This document shows, one piece after another, positions 9,258 through 19,850 of a DNA stretch of 64,000 bases. Each line of letters opens with the position of its first letter. Position 1 is the stretch's first letter. Under the pieces are notes generated by a model. It made no database searches. It had not been told where the DNA came from and was given only the letters and a program-made list of their open reading frames with translations. Source of the stretch: an uncultured Coriobacteriaceae bacterium (GTDB lineage: Bacteria; Actinomycetota; Coriobacteriia; Coriobacteriales; Eggerthellaceae); contig URQU01000004.1 in the NCBI GenBank assembly GCA_900550055.1, positions 1-64,000 on the forward strand. Reading direction: 5' to 3'. The translations under genes were made by a program, and so were the position numbers.

Positions 9258-9524
9258 ATGAGCAGACTCGTTGTCGCAGAGCATGCATTTAAACACGGCT
9301 TAAACGAGGAGAGCATACGGTACGTCTGGGAAAATCGAATGGCATCGCAACATCGAAAGGCTCCATATGAAGACCAAGTCGTTGCTATCGGGCTTACAGA
9401 AGATGGAAGGGTTGTTGAGTTAATCGGCTCTCAAAAACCTTCTGCGGTAGTGATTTACCACGCAATGGAGCCGCCAACAAAAAGAGTGCTGTTCGAACTT
9501 GGGCTATTAGCAAGGAGGCGGTAG
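9258..9524 (+). CDS. Small toxin-like protein (type II TA, first gene)
   Basis: An 88-aa protein with the compact alpha/beta look of RelE/BrnT-like toxins ('AFKHGLNEESIRYVWEN', 'QVVAIGLTEDGRVVELIG', 'VIYHAMEPPTKRVLFELGL'). It is followed after two bases by a ribbon-helix-helix antitoxin candidate, the order seen in brnTA-type modules. I chose the ATG at 9258 over an upstream start because a GAGG precedes it. The assignment is by gene arrangement and weak family resemblance. Confidence 0.6.
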   Translation: MSRLVVAEHAFKHGLNEESIRYVWENRMASQHRKAPYEDQVVAIGLTEDGRVVELIGSQKPSAVVIYHAMEPPTKRVLFELGLLARRR

Positions 9525-9526
9525 GC

Positions 9527-9820
9527 ATGGCAATGTCTGCGGAAGAAATCAAAAAAGAATTCGGCATCACGCCTGAACAGCTTGACCAATGGGAGGCAGA
9601 TGCCGCTGCCGGCATCTTGCATGGAGAACCTAGCGGGCCGGTTACATACGGCCCTGGTCGCCCTCTTATGTTCGATGAGGAAATGAAGCAGGTGGGGTTT
9701 AAAGAACCGGTGAATAAAATCCTGCTCATCGACATCCGAGCAGCGCAGCTGGGAATGAAGCGGTCGGAATATCTTCGCCATCTGGTAGATGAAGACTTGA
9801 AGCTCGCTGGCATCGCGTAG
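9527..9820 (+). CDS. Ribbon-helix-helix antitoxin-like protein
   Basis: A 97-aa protein whose last 40 residues ('NKILLIDIRAAQLGMKRSEYLRHLVDEDL') fit a ribbon-helix-helix DNA-binding domain, the fold of many antitoxins. The N-terminal part would then bind the toxin. AAGGAGG lies 8 bases before the ATG and two bases separate it from the toxin gene, so the two are co-translated. It probably represses its own promoter. Confidence 0.6.
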   Translation: MAMSAEEIKKEFGITPEQLDQWEADAAAGILHGEPSGPVTYGPGRPLMFDEEMKQVGFKEPVNKILLIDIRAAQLGMKRSEYLRHLVDEDLKLAGIA

Positions 9821-10084
9821 CGGCCAGAGTTGCGATGGGGCTGGGTCCCGTGTCTATCGAATCGCTGTCGCCTGAGGGTTCGCGGCCTGATGGGCGGGCT
9901 TGTTTGCTATCATAGCCAAGTTAACGGTCTAACCGCTTTCAGCGTGCGTGGAGCTGGGTTGCGCCGGCTTCCCCGGCGCGTCCGCAGGTGCCGTCATTGT
10001 ACTGGCGGCAGTCGGATGCGGGGTAGTCGTCGTTTTGCAGCGTAGCCGCTAACACGTGCGTTGGAATCGAAAGGAAAGAAACCA

Positions 10085-10396
10085 ATGACCCAATACCTTA
10101 CCGAGCGCGAGGTCCGCGGAATCGCGGAATACGCGCGCATCGGCCTTTCCGGGGAGGAGCTCTCCGAGATGACGGTCGATCTGAACAACATCATCGAAAC
10201 GCTGCAGTCCATCAAGCAGCTGGACCTCGAGGGCGTGGAGCCTACGTTCCATCCCATCGGAAGCCTGTCCAACGTCATGCGCGAGGACGTGGAAACCGAA
10301 TCGTTCACGCAGCAGGTTGCGCTTGAGAACGCGCCGAAGCAGCAGGACGGCAGCTTCTTGATCCCGTCCATCCTGGGCGAAGGGGGCGATGCGTAA
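10085..10396 (+). CDS. gatC: Asp/Glu-tRNA amidotransferase subunit C
   Basis: Stabilising subunit of GatCAB, which converts Glu-tRNA(Gln) and Asp-tRNA(Asn) to the amide forms. The 103-aa protein has the typical 'LSGEELSEMTVDLNNIIETL' helix and the 'LEGVEPTFHPI' segment that wraps GatA. The ATG follows AAAGGAAAG. Its stop overlaps the gatA start by one base. Confidence 0.93.
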   Translation: MTQYLTEREVRGIAEYARIGLSGEELSEMTVDLNNIIETLQSIKQLDLEGVEPTFHPIGSLSNVMREDVETESFTQQVALENAPKQQDGSFLIPSILGEGGDA

Positions 10397-11883
10397 TGGC
10401 CATCTCCGATATGGGCATCGCGCAGATCCGCGAGGGTCTGGCATCCAAGCAGTTCACCGCTTGCGAGGTCGCGCAGGCAAGCCTCGACCGCATCGCGCAG
10501 GCCGATTCTCAGGTGCATGCGTTCCTGGAGGTCACCTCCGAGGCCGCCATGGCCGCCGCGCGGCGCGTTGATCAGGCAATCGCCGACGGCACGTTCGATA
10601 CGCTCGGCCCGTTGGCCGGCGTGCCGGTGGCGTTCAAGGACAACATGAACATGACGGGCACGCACACCACCTGCTCCTCCCGCATGCTGGAAAACTACGT
10701 GTCCCCGTACACCGCAACGTGCGTGCAGCGTATCATCGACGCCGGCGGCGTGCCGCTGGGCAAGCTGAACATGGACGAGTTCGCGTTCGGTTCCACCACC
10801 GAGTCCTCCGCGTTCGGCCCCACGCGCAACCCGTGGGATCTGGGTCGTGTTCCGGGCGGCAGCTCGGGCGGCTCTGCGGCGGCGGTCGCCGCCGGCATGG
10901 CGTGCGTCACGCTGGGTTCCGACACGGGCGGCTCCATCCGCCAGCCTGCCAGCTTCTGCGGCATCGTGGGCGTCAAGCCCACCTACGGCACGGTCAGCCG
11001 TTACGGCGTCGTGGCCTTCGGTAGCTCGCTCGACCAGGTAGGCCCGTTCGCGCGCAGCGTCGAGGACGCCGCCGCCGCGATGGACGCCCTGTGTGGCCAT
11101 GACCCCCTGGACTGCACGTCGCAGGACGTGAAGGCCGGCTTCCGCGCTGCATGCCAGCAGGATGTCGCGGGCATGCGCGTCGGCGTGGTACGCAGCTTCA
11201 TGGACGCCAAGGGCCTGTCCTCCGAGGTTTCGGAGCGCGTGTCCGAGGCCGCTGCCAAGCTCGAGGCTGCCGGCGCCACCATCGTCGAGGTCGACCTGCC
11301 GCATATCGATGCCGCCATCAGCGCCTACTACGTGTTGGGCCCGTGCGAGGCGTTCTCCAACCTGGCCCGCTTCGACAGCGTGCGCTACGGCTACTGCGAG
11401 GAAGGCCACAAGGACCTGGGCAGCCAGTACGAGGCAAGCCGAGCCCATGGCTTCGGCGAAGAGGCGAAGCGCCGCATCATGCTGGGCAGCTACCTGCTTT
11501 CCGCCGGCGTGTACGAGCAGTACTACTATCCGGCCCAGCAGGTCCGCACGCTCATCACGCAGGACTATCGCAACGCCTACGAGCAGTGCGACGTCATCTT
11601 GGCGCCCACGGCCCCGGCCACGGCGTTCAAGTTCGGCGAGATCGCCGATCCGGCAACCATGTACCTGTCCGACGTGTTCACCATCTCCATCAACATCGCC
11701 GGCAACGGCGGCATGAGCGTGCCGTGCGGCTTGGGCGCGCAAAGCGGCATGCCCGTGGGCGTGCAGCTTATTGCCCCGCAGTTCAAGGACGAGAACATGT
11801 TCCGCGCCGCCATGGCGCTCGAGGCCGCCTACGGCAAAGCCCCTGTGGCCCCGAACTTCGCCGACGGGAAGGTGGTTGAGTAA
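10396..11883 (+). CDS. gatA: Asp/Glu-tRNA amidotransferase subunit A
   Basis: The glutaminase subunit of GatCAB, 495 aa. The amidase signature is complete: Lys81 in VAFKDNMN, the serine pair in PGGSSGGSAAAVAAG (Ser156/157) and the nucleophile Ser180 in GSDTGGSIRQPA, forming the Ser-cisSer-Lys triad. It overlaps gatC and gatB by one base each (TAATG), so the three subunits are translationally coupled. Confidence 0.97.
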   Translation: MAISDMGIAQIREGLASKQFTACEVAQASLDRIAQADSQVHAFLEVTSEAAMAAARRVDQAIADGTFDTLGPLAGVPVAFKDNMNMTGTHTTCSSRMLENYVSPYTATCVQRIIDAGGVPLGKLNMDEFAFGSTTESSAFGPTRNPWDLGRVPGGSSGGSAAAVAAGMACVTLGSDTGGSIRQPASFCGIVGVKPTYGTVSRYGVVAFGSSLDQVGPFARSVEDAAAAMDALCGHDPLDCTSQDVKAGFRAACQQDVAGMRVGVVRSFMDAKGLSSEVSERVSEAAAKLEAAGATIVEVDLPHIDAAISAYYVLGPCEAFSNLARFDSVRYGYCEEGHKDLGSQYEASRAHGFGEEAKRRIMLGSYLLSAGVYEQYYYPAQQVRTLITQDYRNAYEQCDVILAPTAPATAFKFGEIADPATMYLSDVFTISINIAGNGGMSVPCGLGAQSGMPVGVQLIAPQFKDENMFRAAMALEAAYGKAPVAPNFADGKVVE

Positions 11884-13460
11884 TGCGTAAGCTCGAAGAA
11901 GTGCTGCAAGATTGGGAAGCGGTCATCGGCTTGGAGATCCATGCCGAGCTGACCACGTTGAACACGAAGATGTTCTGCGGCTGCAAGCTTGAGTTCGGCG
12001 CCGACCCGAACACGCACACCTGCCCGGTGTGCCTGGGCCTTCCGGGCGCTCTGCCCGTGCCGAACAAGGCCGCTATTGAGTCCATCGTGCTTGCTGGCCT
12101 GGCCACGAACTGCGACATCGAGAAGCACAGCATGTTCTACCGCAAGAACTACATGTACCCTGACATGGCCAAGAACTTCCAGACCACGCAGGGTCCGGTG
12201 GCGTTCTGCATGCGCGGCCATCTTGATCTGGACGTTGACGGCCCTGCAGCCAAAGAGCGCGGCGACATCGCCGGCCTGAAGCCGGGCGAGACGTGCGAGA
12301 ACGTCACCGTCACCGATTCCGGCTACACGGCGCACGTGGGCATCACGCGCATCCATATGGAGGAAGACGCCGGCAAGATGATCCACATCGGCGGCGACGA
12401 GGGCCGTATCGCGGGCGCCACGCATTCGCTGGTGGACTACAACCGCGCCGGCACGCCGCTCATCGAGCTGGTCACCGAGCCCGATCTGCGCACGCCCGAG
12501 GAGGCGCGCCTGTTCATGCAGAAGCTGCGTCAGATCTATCTGGCCATCGGCATCTCCGACTGCTCCATGGAGGAAGGCTCCATGCGCTGCGACGGCAACG
12601 TCAGCCTGCGTCGCCGCGGCTCCACGAAGCTGGGCGTGAAGACCGAGCTGAAGAACATGAACTCCTTCAAGAACCTGCATGACGGCTTGGCTTATGAGAT
12701 CTGCCGTCAGGCCGAGGTTCTGGAAGAGGGCGGTCAGATCTACCAGGAAACCCGCCATTGGGACCCCACCATGAAGCACACCATCGTCATGCGCGTGAAG
12801 GAAACCGCTGACGACTACCGCCTGTTCCCCGAGCCCGACTTGGCGCCCTACGACCTTTCCGACGAGTTCATCGAAGGCGTCCGCGCCAAGCTGCCCGAGC
12901 TGCCCGACCAGAAGGCCACCCGCTTCGCCGATGAGTTCGGCCTGTCCGCCTACGATGCTCGCCACCTGGTCGACCATCGCGCTACGGCCGACTTCTTCGA
13001 GGCGTGCATGGAGGTTGCAGGTAAGGATGCCGCCAAGCTTGCGAAGCCCGTTGCCAACCTGGCCATCAACGACGTCACCGCATGGCTGAACGCCAGCGAG
13101 GATGCCGACCTTGCGCAAAGTCCGCTCACGCCCGCCCGTGCGGTGGAGCTGGTGAAGCTGCTCGCCGAGGACGCCATCTCGTCCAAGCAGGCCAAGCAGG
13201 TGTTCTCCGCCATCATGGACGAGGACAAGGATCCCTCGGTCATCGTCGAGGAGCGCGGCATGAAGCAGGTGTCGGACACCGGCGCCATCGAGGCCGTTGT
13301 GGATGCCATCATCGCGGCGAACCCCGATGAGGTTGCCCGCTACAAGGAAGGCAACACGAAGGTCATCGGGTTCTTTGTGGGTCAGTGCATGAAGGAGATG
13401 CGCGGCCAGGGCAATCCGAAGATCATCAACCAGCTGTTGGCGAAGAAGCTGGCAGAATAG
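11883..13460 (+). CDS. gatB: Asp/Glu-tRNA amidotransferase subunit B
   Basis: The tRNA-binding and kinase subunit of GatCAB, 525 aa, slightly longer than usual. It begins with 'EAVIGLEIHAELTT', then a zinc site with Cys32, Cys34, Cys47 and Cys50 (MFCGC and HTCPVC), the central phosphotransfer domain, and a C-terminal YqeY-like helical domain ending 'GNPKIINQLLAKKL'. Last gene of gatCAB; a terminator lies about 140 bases downstream. Confidence 0.97.
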   Translation: MRKLEEVLQDWEAVIGLEIHAELTTLNTKMFCGCKLEFGADPNTHTCPVCLGLPGALPVPNKAAIESIVLAGLATNCDIEKHSMFYRKNYMYPDMAKNFQTTQGPVAFCMRGHLDLDVDGPAAKERGDIAGLKPGETCENVTVTDSGYTAHVGITRIHMEEDAGKMIHIGGDEGRIAGATHSLVDYNRAGTPLIELVTEPDLRTPEEARLFMQKLRQIYLAIGISDCSMEEGSMRCDGNVSLRRRGSTKLGVKTELKNMNSFKNLHDGLAYEICRQAEVLEEGGQIYQETRHWDPTMKHTIVMRVKETADDYRLFPEPDLAPYDLSDEFIEGVRAKLPELPDQKATRFADEFGLSAYDARHLVDHRATADFFEACMEVAGKDAAKLAKPVANLAINDVTAWLNASEDADLAQSPLTPARAVELVKLLAEDAISSKQAKQVFSAIMDEDKDPSVIVEERGMKQVSDTGAIEAVVDAIIAANPDEVARYKEGNTKVIGFFVGQCMKEMRGQGNPKIINQLLAKKLAE

Positions 13461-13826
13461 CGCAATCGCAGCTTGCGGGTTGCGGTTAGCGACTTTCGGG
13501 TTGTGCCAGCGGAAGCTGGTTGGTTGCGAAGGCGCGGTCTGTGGTCGAATCAGACAGCAAACGCAACCGCAATCGCAATCGCAAACGTAAACGTAAAAGG
13601 GGAGCCGCTGAAAAGCGGCTCCCCGTGTGTTATAGGACAGACATGCGAGTGCGATGTGCGCGAGCGCGTCGAGGTTGCCGAATCGAATGGCGCAGACGGG
13701 GTTTGAGGATATCGTCGGCAGTTGCGGCGCGTGATTCGAGTGTGGCGGCAAACGGTAAAGCGCAGCGCAAGCAAGGCCGAGATCCTGCAGCTGCTGTAGC
13801 GTGCAAGCCGCAAGGTGCAGCCGCCC
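13461..13826. other. gatB-kinase gap with short tandem repeats
   Basis: No gene is visible. Bases 13559-13597 are a run of degenerate hexamers (CGCAAC, CGCAAT, CGCAAT, CGCAAA, CGTAAA, CGTAAA) ending at the terminator hairpin. The remainder up to the histidine kinase stop is featureless. Confidence 0.6.
13599..13624. terminator. Bidirectional hairpin terminator
   Basis: GGGGAGCCGCT and AGCGGCTCCCC form an 11-bp stem with a GAAA loop. On the minus strand it is followed by TTTTACG, so it ends the histidine kinase transcript; from the other side it can end gatCAB. Confidence 0.85.
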
Positions 13827-15509
<1,683 letters not shown>

Positions 15510-15551
15510 CTATAGATGATTGTAAATCCCCTGTTCAGGCGTTGTTTTTTT

Positions 15552-15587
15552 GAGATGGAATGCTGAAAATGCTCAGTATTCCATCTC
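15552..15587. repeat. Inverted repeat at the element edge
   Basis: GAGATGGAAT and ATTCCATCTC form a 10-bp stem, extended by CTGA/TCAG after one mismatch. Seven T's precede it on the plus strand, so it does not look like a terminator for the integrase. It lies between the integrase stop and the broken kinase and may be part of the attachment site. Confidence 0.6.
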
Positions 15588-15601
15588 AATGGCCGAACGA
15601 T

Positions 15602-16711
15602 TTAAACGGCTCGCTCGTCTTGTTCCGCAGGCTTCTTGCCGAAAAAGACCGCTTCATCGAGCCTACGTGCTGCGGGCATGTTCGACTCGTCGATAAGATG
15701 GCCGTAGGTGTCGACGGTGGTATTGACGGACTCATGGCCCAGCATTCGCTGAATATACTTCAAGGACTCTCTGTTTGCAATGAGTATGCTCGCATAGGTG
15801 TGTCGCAGGTCGTGCAGCCTGATTTTCGGGAGCCCGGCCGCTTCTAACGCCGGTTGAAGTGCGGTTTTGTTACCGACGTAGGAAGTCGTTGGGTTGCCGC
15901 ATCGGGACGGGAACAAGATTCCGGTTTGCGTTTTCAGGCGAAGCGGGGAGACGATCCACGCGCGCAGCTCGCGCTCCAAAGAGGGGGGCATGTCGATGTC
16001 CCTGATAGCAGCAGCCGTCTTCGGCGTGTCGTACTTGCCACGGTAAACAGACCTCCTGACGCGTATCTTGTGCTCCGCAAAGTCAACGTCTCGCTCGAAC
16101 AGCCCCGCGAGCTCTCCGCACCTCATGCCGGTGAGTCCCGCGGTCATCAAGTACGGACGCCATGCGGGATGGGCGTGCTCGAAAAGGGACTTGAGCTCCA
16201 CCGGTCTTAGGAACGAGATGCTGTTCACGTTCCTGGCTTTGACCTTGACGAGGTAGCCTGGGTTGTAGGAGGCATATCTCCAGGTGACCGCCGTGTTCAT
16301 GAACTGTCGAAACGTGTTGATCTCCCTAAGCGTCTTGCCCGAAGATGCCCCGTCGTCGATGATCCTCTCGGCGATGAAGGAGTCGAGGTCGCGAGCCGAG
16401 ATCTCGCAGACGTAGGCGTCCTTGAAAAACGGTATGAGGTGTGCCCTCAAGTCGCTTGTCATGTTGACCACGGTCGATGGCTTGTAGGCGGTGGGCAGCA
16501 CGCGCGCTATGAACTCTTCCGCGGCTTGCTCGAAAAGAACCGCCTCGCAGTCGTGCTTGCGTGCCAGCTCTACCTCCATTTTCCGTCTCTCGAGGAAAAG
16601 CCTCGCCTCGCTTTCCTGCATGGAAACGCTCTTTGACCTGGCATTTCCTTCGGAATCCACCCAAAATGCGTACCACATCTTCCCTCTTCGGGTCACATAG
16701 CCTTGAGCCAT
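15602..16711 (-). CDS. int: Tyrosine recombinase, element integrase
   Basis: Integrates and excises the element at its attachment site. The 369-aa protein has an N-terminal arm-binding region (about 1-50), a SAM-like core-binding domain (55-150) and the catalytic domain with Arg197 (GMRCGELAG), His300 and Arg303 (HDLRHTYAS), His326 (GHESVNTT) and the nucleophile Tyr336 (DTYGHL). All key residues are present. I chose the ATG at 16711, the first start with a family-like N-terminus; AAAGGCAGG lies upstream. Its 3' end is about 90 bases from the broken kinase gene. Confidence 0.93.
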   Translation of the reverse strand: MAQGYVTRRGKMWYAFWVDSEGNARSKSVSMQESEARLFLERRKMEVELARKHDCEAVLFEQAAEEFIARVLPTAYKPSTVVNMTSDLRAHLIPFFKDAYVCEISARDLDSFIAERIIDDGASSGKTLREINTFRQFMNTAVTWRYASYNPGYLVKVKARNVNSISFLRPVELKSLFEHAHPAWRPYLMTAGLTGMRCGELAGLFERDVDFAEHKIRVRRSVYRGKYDTPKTAAAIRDIDMPPSLERELRAWIVSPLRLKTQTGILFPSRCGNPTTSYVGNKTALQPALEAAGLPKIRLHDLRHTYASILIANRESLKYIQRMLGHESVNTTVDTYGHLIDESNMPAARRLDEAVFFGKKPAEQDERAV

Positions 16712-17158
16712 ATCCGCCGCCTGCCTTTCGTGATCGGTTTTGCCGGGAGGCGCTCGGCGCCTCGGGTCGACAAGATACGGCATGCAGCGGGAAGGCCATA
16801 GGTTTCGAGAATAAAACTCTCGAGAGACAAAACGTTCGATTATATCTGGCAATGCTCTGAAAAGCAATTTCTTGATGCAAGGCAGGCCGCTTTGCTTGAT
16901 TTGCCAAAAAAACGGGGAAATGAAAGAGTGAGAGCCGGGCGTTTTCCAGAACGCCCGGCTCTCAGATGCTTCGCGGCTTACCGATGCCGCGGGGTTCCGC
17001 GGGGAAAGCCTCGCGGTCGGAGCGTACAACGACATAACCACAACAAAGAAAGGATGTACGCTGATGTGCATTCTATCGCGAAGCGCGCTCTTTTTCCACC
17101 CCGAAACGGGGTTTCAGAAGCTCTCGCCACAGCCTGCCCACAAAGAAGGGGGCGTGCG
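16712..17158. other. Integrase-rep intergenic region
   Basis: Contains the integrase promoter (16839-16867), a palindrome TCTCGAGA near 16818-16825 flanked by a longer imperfect repeat, and a 14-bp perfect hairpin at 16930-16963 (GAGAGCCGGGCGTT with a six-base loop). The hairpin lacks a T-run and probably insulates the two divergent genes. No coding frame is convincing between it and the rep start. Confidence 0.6.
16839..16867 (-). promoter_or_regulatory. Promoter of the integrase
   Basis: On the minus strand TTGCTT, a 17-base spacer and TATAAT. The spacing and the perfect -10 make this a good sigma70-type promoter. The transcript would start near 16831 and run through the TCTCGAGA palindrome before the integrase. 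Confidence 0.75.
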
Positions 17159-18349
17159 ATGAGCGACACCCTCGTGATGCCGACCCTGCTGTCGCAGGGA
17201 TACGGCCAGATCGCCAAGATGGTCACCGTCGACGAGCGGATGACCTGCGAAGCCAAGTGCATCTACGCGCTGCTCGCGTCGTTCTCCGGCGGCGGCACCA
17301 CCGCCTTCCCCTCGATCGATTTCCAATGCCGCGTGCTCCATATCTGTCGCGATCGCTACTACAAGCACAGGCGCTTCCTCACGGCCTTGGGCTACCTCAC
17401 AGTCAGCCAGGACAAGGACGGGGGGAAGATGTCGAACAACCGCTACGCGCTATCGTTCGCGCCGAAGCCCGACCCTGCCGAGCTCGCTAAGCTCAAAGAG
17501 GAGTGGGGGCCGAAGCTGGACAAGTACATATCGCCTGCGCTGCTCGCGTCTTTAGGCGCGTGCGGGGTTCCTCGGGAGGCCGATCCTGCCCGGGTTGGCG
17601 GCGAAAACGACTTTTCGCAAAACCCCAGGTCAGCGCCCGCGGTCGGAAAACCCGACCACGGAGCTGACCTGGGCAAACGACAAAACCCCAGGTCAGTCCC
17701 GCAGTCGGAATTTCCGACTACGGAAAATCCGACCACTATTATTAACAGTGTAATTATTGGGGAAAAACAAGCCTGCCGGCCTGTTTTTCCCGCGCCCCCC
17801 CGCGCGGGCAAGCCCGCAGCCGAGAGCCGCTGCGCGCCGTCGAAGGCTGGCGGGCAGGCGGAACGCCGAGAGAGCGCCCGTCACGAGCCCGAGGGCTTCG
17901 ACGAGCTCGCCTCGTCATGGCCCAAGCCGGTGCGAGACCGGGAAGGCGCCGCGGAGGCCTACGCCGCCGCGCTGGCCTCCGGGCTCGACCCGGCCGGCAT
18001 AAAGCGGGCCGCGGAGCGCTACCTCAAGGCCTATCGAGCCGAGCATCCCGAGGGGGAGATCCGCTACGTCAAGCAGCTAGGCCCCTGGCTTCTGGCCCAA
18101 GACGGGCTCGGCTTCTACGCGAGGCGCCCGAAGGCGAAGCCCAGGCGCTCTTGCGAGCCCGCGCCGTCTGGCGGCGGGGCCGATCGCAACCGCGCAAGGT
18201 CCGTGAAGCTGGCGGAGCTGTCGGCCTGCGAGCTGAGGGCCCGCCTGGCGGGAGATGAGGACGCGGCGGACAGGGCGGCGGCCCAGCGAGAGGTGCTTCT
18301 GGCTGAGATCGAGCAGGAGGGGAAGGGGGGCGCGCCATGCAGGTGCTGA
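17159..18349 (+). CDS. Replication-initiator-like HTH protein
   Basis: A 396-aa protein with an N-terminal winged-helix domain (about 15-105; 'MTCEAKCIYALLASFSGG', 'LTALGYLTV') of the kind found in plasmid and element replication or regulatory proteins. The middle (about 135-200) is a low-complexity linker encoded by a cluster of DNA palindromes. The C-terminal part (about 240-310) is helical. AAGGGGG precedes the ATG by 7 bases. It begins the maintenance block and overlaps the next gene by 13 bases. A role in replication is inferred from fold, location beside parAB and the embedded palindromes. Confidence 0.6.
   Translation: MSDTLVMPTLLSQGYGQIAKMVTVDERMTCEAKCIYALLASFSGGGTTAFPSIDFQCRVLHICRDRYYKHRRFLTALGYLTVSQDKDGGKMSNNRYALSFAPKPDPAELAKLKEEWGPKLDKYISPALLASLGACGVPREADPARVGGENDFSQNPRSAPAVGKPDHGADLGKRQNPRSVPQSEFPTTENPTTIINSVIIGEKQACRPVFPAPPRAGKPAAESRCAPSKAGGQAERRESARHEPEGFDELASSWPKPVRDREGAAEAYAAALASGLDPAGIKRAAERYLKAYRAEHPEGEIRYVKQLGPWLLAQDGLGFYARRPKAKPRRSCEPAPSGGGADRNRARSVKLAELSACELRARLAGDEDAADRAAAQREVLLAEIEQEGKGGAPCRC
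17619..17731. repeat. Palindrome cluster inside the rep-like gene
   Basis: CCCCAGGTCAG occurs at 17623-17633 and 17687-17696, with its inverse CTGACCTGGG at 17664-17673. Between and after them lie GGTCGG-aaaac-CCGACC (about 17641-17657), the perfect palindrome AGTCGGAATTTCCGACT (about 17703-17719) and CGGA-aaa-TCCG. Such density within a rep gene fits a replication origin or operator. The GACCTGGG/CCCCAGGTC pair recurs at 34 kb. Confidence 0.8.
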
Positions 18350-18993
18350 GGGACCTCACGGGCGGCTCTCGCGGAAGCTACGTCGAGTGCGAGCTCTGCG
18401 AAAGGCGCTACCTGCTGCCGCTGGGATGGGCCGGGACGTGCCCGAGATGCGGCGGCGGCCTCGTCGGCATGGGCCCGGGCGGGGAGGCTATCGTGGCCGA
18501 CTCGTCGGAGGTGATCGGGTCCGACCGCTCCGTCACCAGGGTGGTGCGCGAGCGAGCGGGCGCGCTCGGCGTGGCGCAGAGGCTCCTGGACATGCGCTAC
18601 CACCCGGTGCCGGGCCGCAAGGGGCGCTACGAGAAGGTCATGACCGGAGGGTGGACGCTCGCGCTCGACGTCGGGCGCGGCTCAAGCGGCCTGACGGCCA
18701 AGGACATCAAGGGGCGGGCCTGCGCCAAGGCGAAGGTGCGCACCGTCACCGACGTGGCCGTGGAGGAGCGCCGTATAGCCGAGAGGCTCGAGCATCGAAA
18801 AGGCCGGATGCTCGAGTGGGCGCAACGCAACGGCGCCCTGGCGTCCTACAGCGTCCACGGATGGTCCCTTTGGTTCAAAGCCGCGAAGGAAAGCGCGACA
18901 GACACCCTCCCGGAGGGAGGTCCCTACGCGCTGACGATGGACGGCGAGACGGGGGTGATGAGCCCCATCGACGAAAGCGTGGAGAAGATGTAA
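18337..18993 (+). CDS. Zinc-ribbon protein of unknown function
   Basis: A 218-aa protein. Residues 18-38 form a CxxC...CxxC zinc ribbon (CELC and CPRC, spaced by 14). The rest is not recognised. It overlaps the end of the rep-like gene by 13 bases and is read in another frame, which suggests translational coupling. Similar ribbons are common in element-encoded DNA-binding proteins; function is open. Confidence 0.7.
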   Translation: MQVLRDLTGGSRGSYVECELCERRYLLPLGWAGTCPRCGGGLVGMGPGGEAIVADSSEVIGSDRSVTRVVRERAGALGVAQRLLDMRYHPVPGRKGRYEKVMTGGWTLALDVGRGSSGLTAKDIKGRACAKAKVRTVTDVAVEERRIAERLEHRKGRMLEWAQRNGALASYSVHGWSLWFKAAKESATDTLPEGGPYALTMDGETGVMSPIDESVEKM

Positions 18994-19000
18994 AGACATT

Positions 19001-19048
19001 GCACTGCGTGCGCCCAGGCACACGCAGTGCGCAAATTCGTGGTATAGT
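19001..19048 (+). promoter_or_regulatory. parAB promoter with operator-like inverted repeat
   Basis: GCACTGCGTG at 19001-19010 and CACGCAGTGC at 19021-19030 form a 10-bp perfect inverted repeat. TGGTATAGT, an extended -10 box, follows at 19040-19048. The 18-mer covering the right arm (19017-19034) recurs with one change at 43690-43707 before a ParB-like gene. I infer an operator for ParA or ParB autoregulation. Confidence 0.65.
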
Positions 19049-19100
19049 CGGGGGCAAGGAATCGGCGGCCCTGCGGAGAAGGGCCGGGAAGGAGGCCGGG

Positions 19101-19850
19101 ATGGCGGTCATCATGGCAAGCAACGAGAAAGGCGGCGTCGGGAAGTCGAGCGTGTTGATGGGCCTCGCCGCGGTCTTCGCCGCGCGCGGCAAGGGCGTGT
19201 GCGTGGTCGAGCTGGACAGGCAGGGGTCGATCAGCGGCTGGCTTTCGGGCCCTGACGGCGTCCGCCTCTCGGTGGAGGCCCGCAAGAGCGGGGCGACGGT
19301 GTCGGCGGCCCTTTCCGACCCGGCGTCGGCCCTCGGCTACGTCCTGCCCACCAAGGAAGGGTTCTTCGTCCTGCCGGCCGACCGGAAGCTGTCGCGCGCC
19401 GGCGGAGAAGAGCTCCGCGCCCTCGTGGGCGAGCTCGAGGGGAGCTTCGACTACGTGATGCTGGACCTGCGCCGCGACGTCGAGGAGTCGCTCGAGAGCG
19501 TGGAGGGGCTCAAGGCCAAGGCCATCGTGCCGATGCTCGCCGACGCCGAGACCCTCACCGGCGTGAAGAAGGTCGTGGACGACCTTGACGGGAAATGCGA
19601 CTTCAAGCTCGTTTTCAACCGCATCCGGGCGAACAGCGTGCGCGACTGGCTTTGCCGGGAATCGGTCAAGCGCGACGTGCCGACCGTTCCCGTGTTCGAG
19701 TCCTGCGTGCACGACTCGTGCAAAGTGGGAGAGGCCACCTACGACGGGATGACGGTCGTGGGATACGACAAGCGCAACAGGGCGTCCCGCGATCTGGCGG
19801 CATTGGCCGACGAGGTCGAGGCATGGTGCGCCGGGACGGGGGCGGCGTGA
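19101..19850 (+). CDS. parA: ParA-family partition ATPase
   Basis: Segregates the element before or after integration together with ParB. The 249-aa protein begins with the deviant Walker A motif KGGVGKSS (residues 10-17) and has the Walker B-like segment FDYVMLDLRRDV near 115. It lacks an N-terminal HTH, so it is a short type that does not repress by itself. GGGAAGGAGG precedes the ATG. The stop overlaps the parB start. Confidence 0.92.
   Translation: MAVIMASNEKGGVGKSSVLMGLAAVFAARGKGVCVVELDRQGSISGWLSGPDGVRLSVEARKSGATVSAALSDPASALGYVLPTKEGFFVLPADRKLSRAGGEELRALVGELEGSFDYVMLDLRRDVEESLESVEGLKAKAIVPMLADAETLTGVKKVVDDLDGKCDFKLVFNRIRANSVRDWLCRESVKRDVPTVPVFESCVHDSCKVGEATYDGMTVVGYDKRNRASRDLAALADEVEAWCAGTGAA

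Noticed and set aside
15512..15600. Attachment-site direct repeat
   Set aside because: No matching copy could be found in the window; the other end of the element is outside, so no att core can be named.
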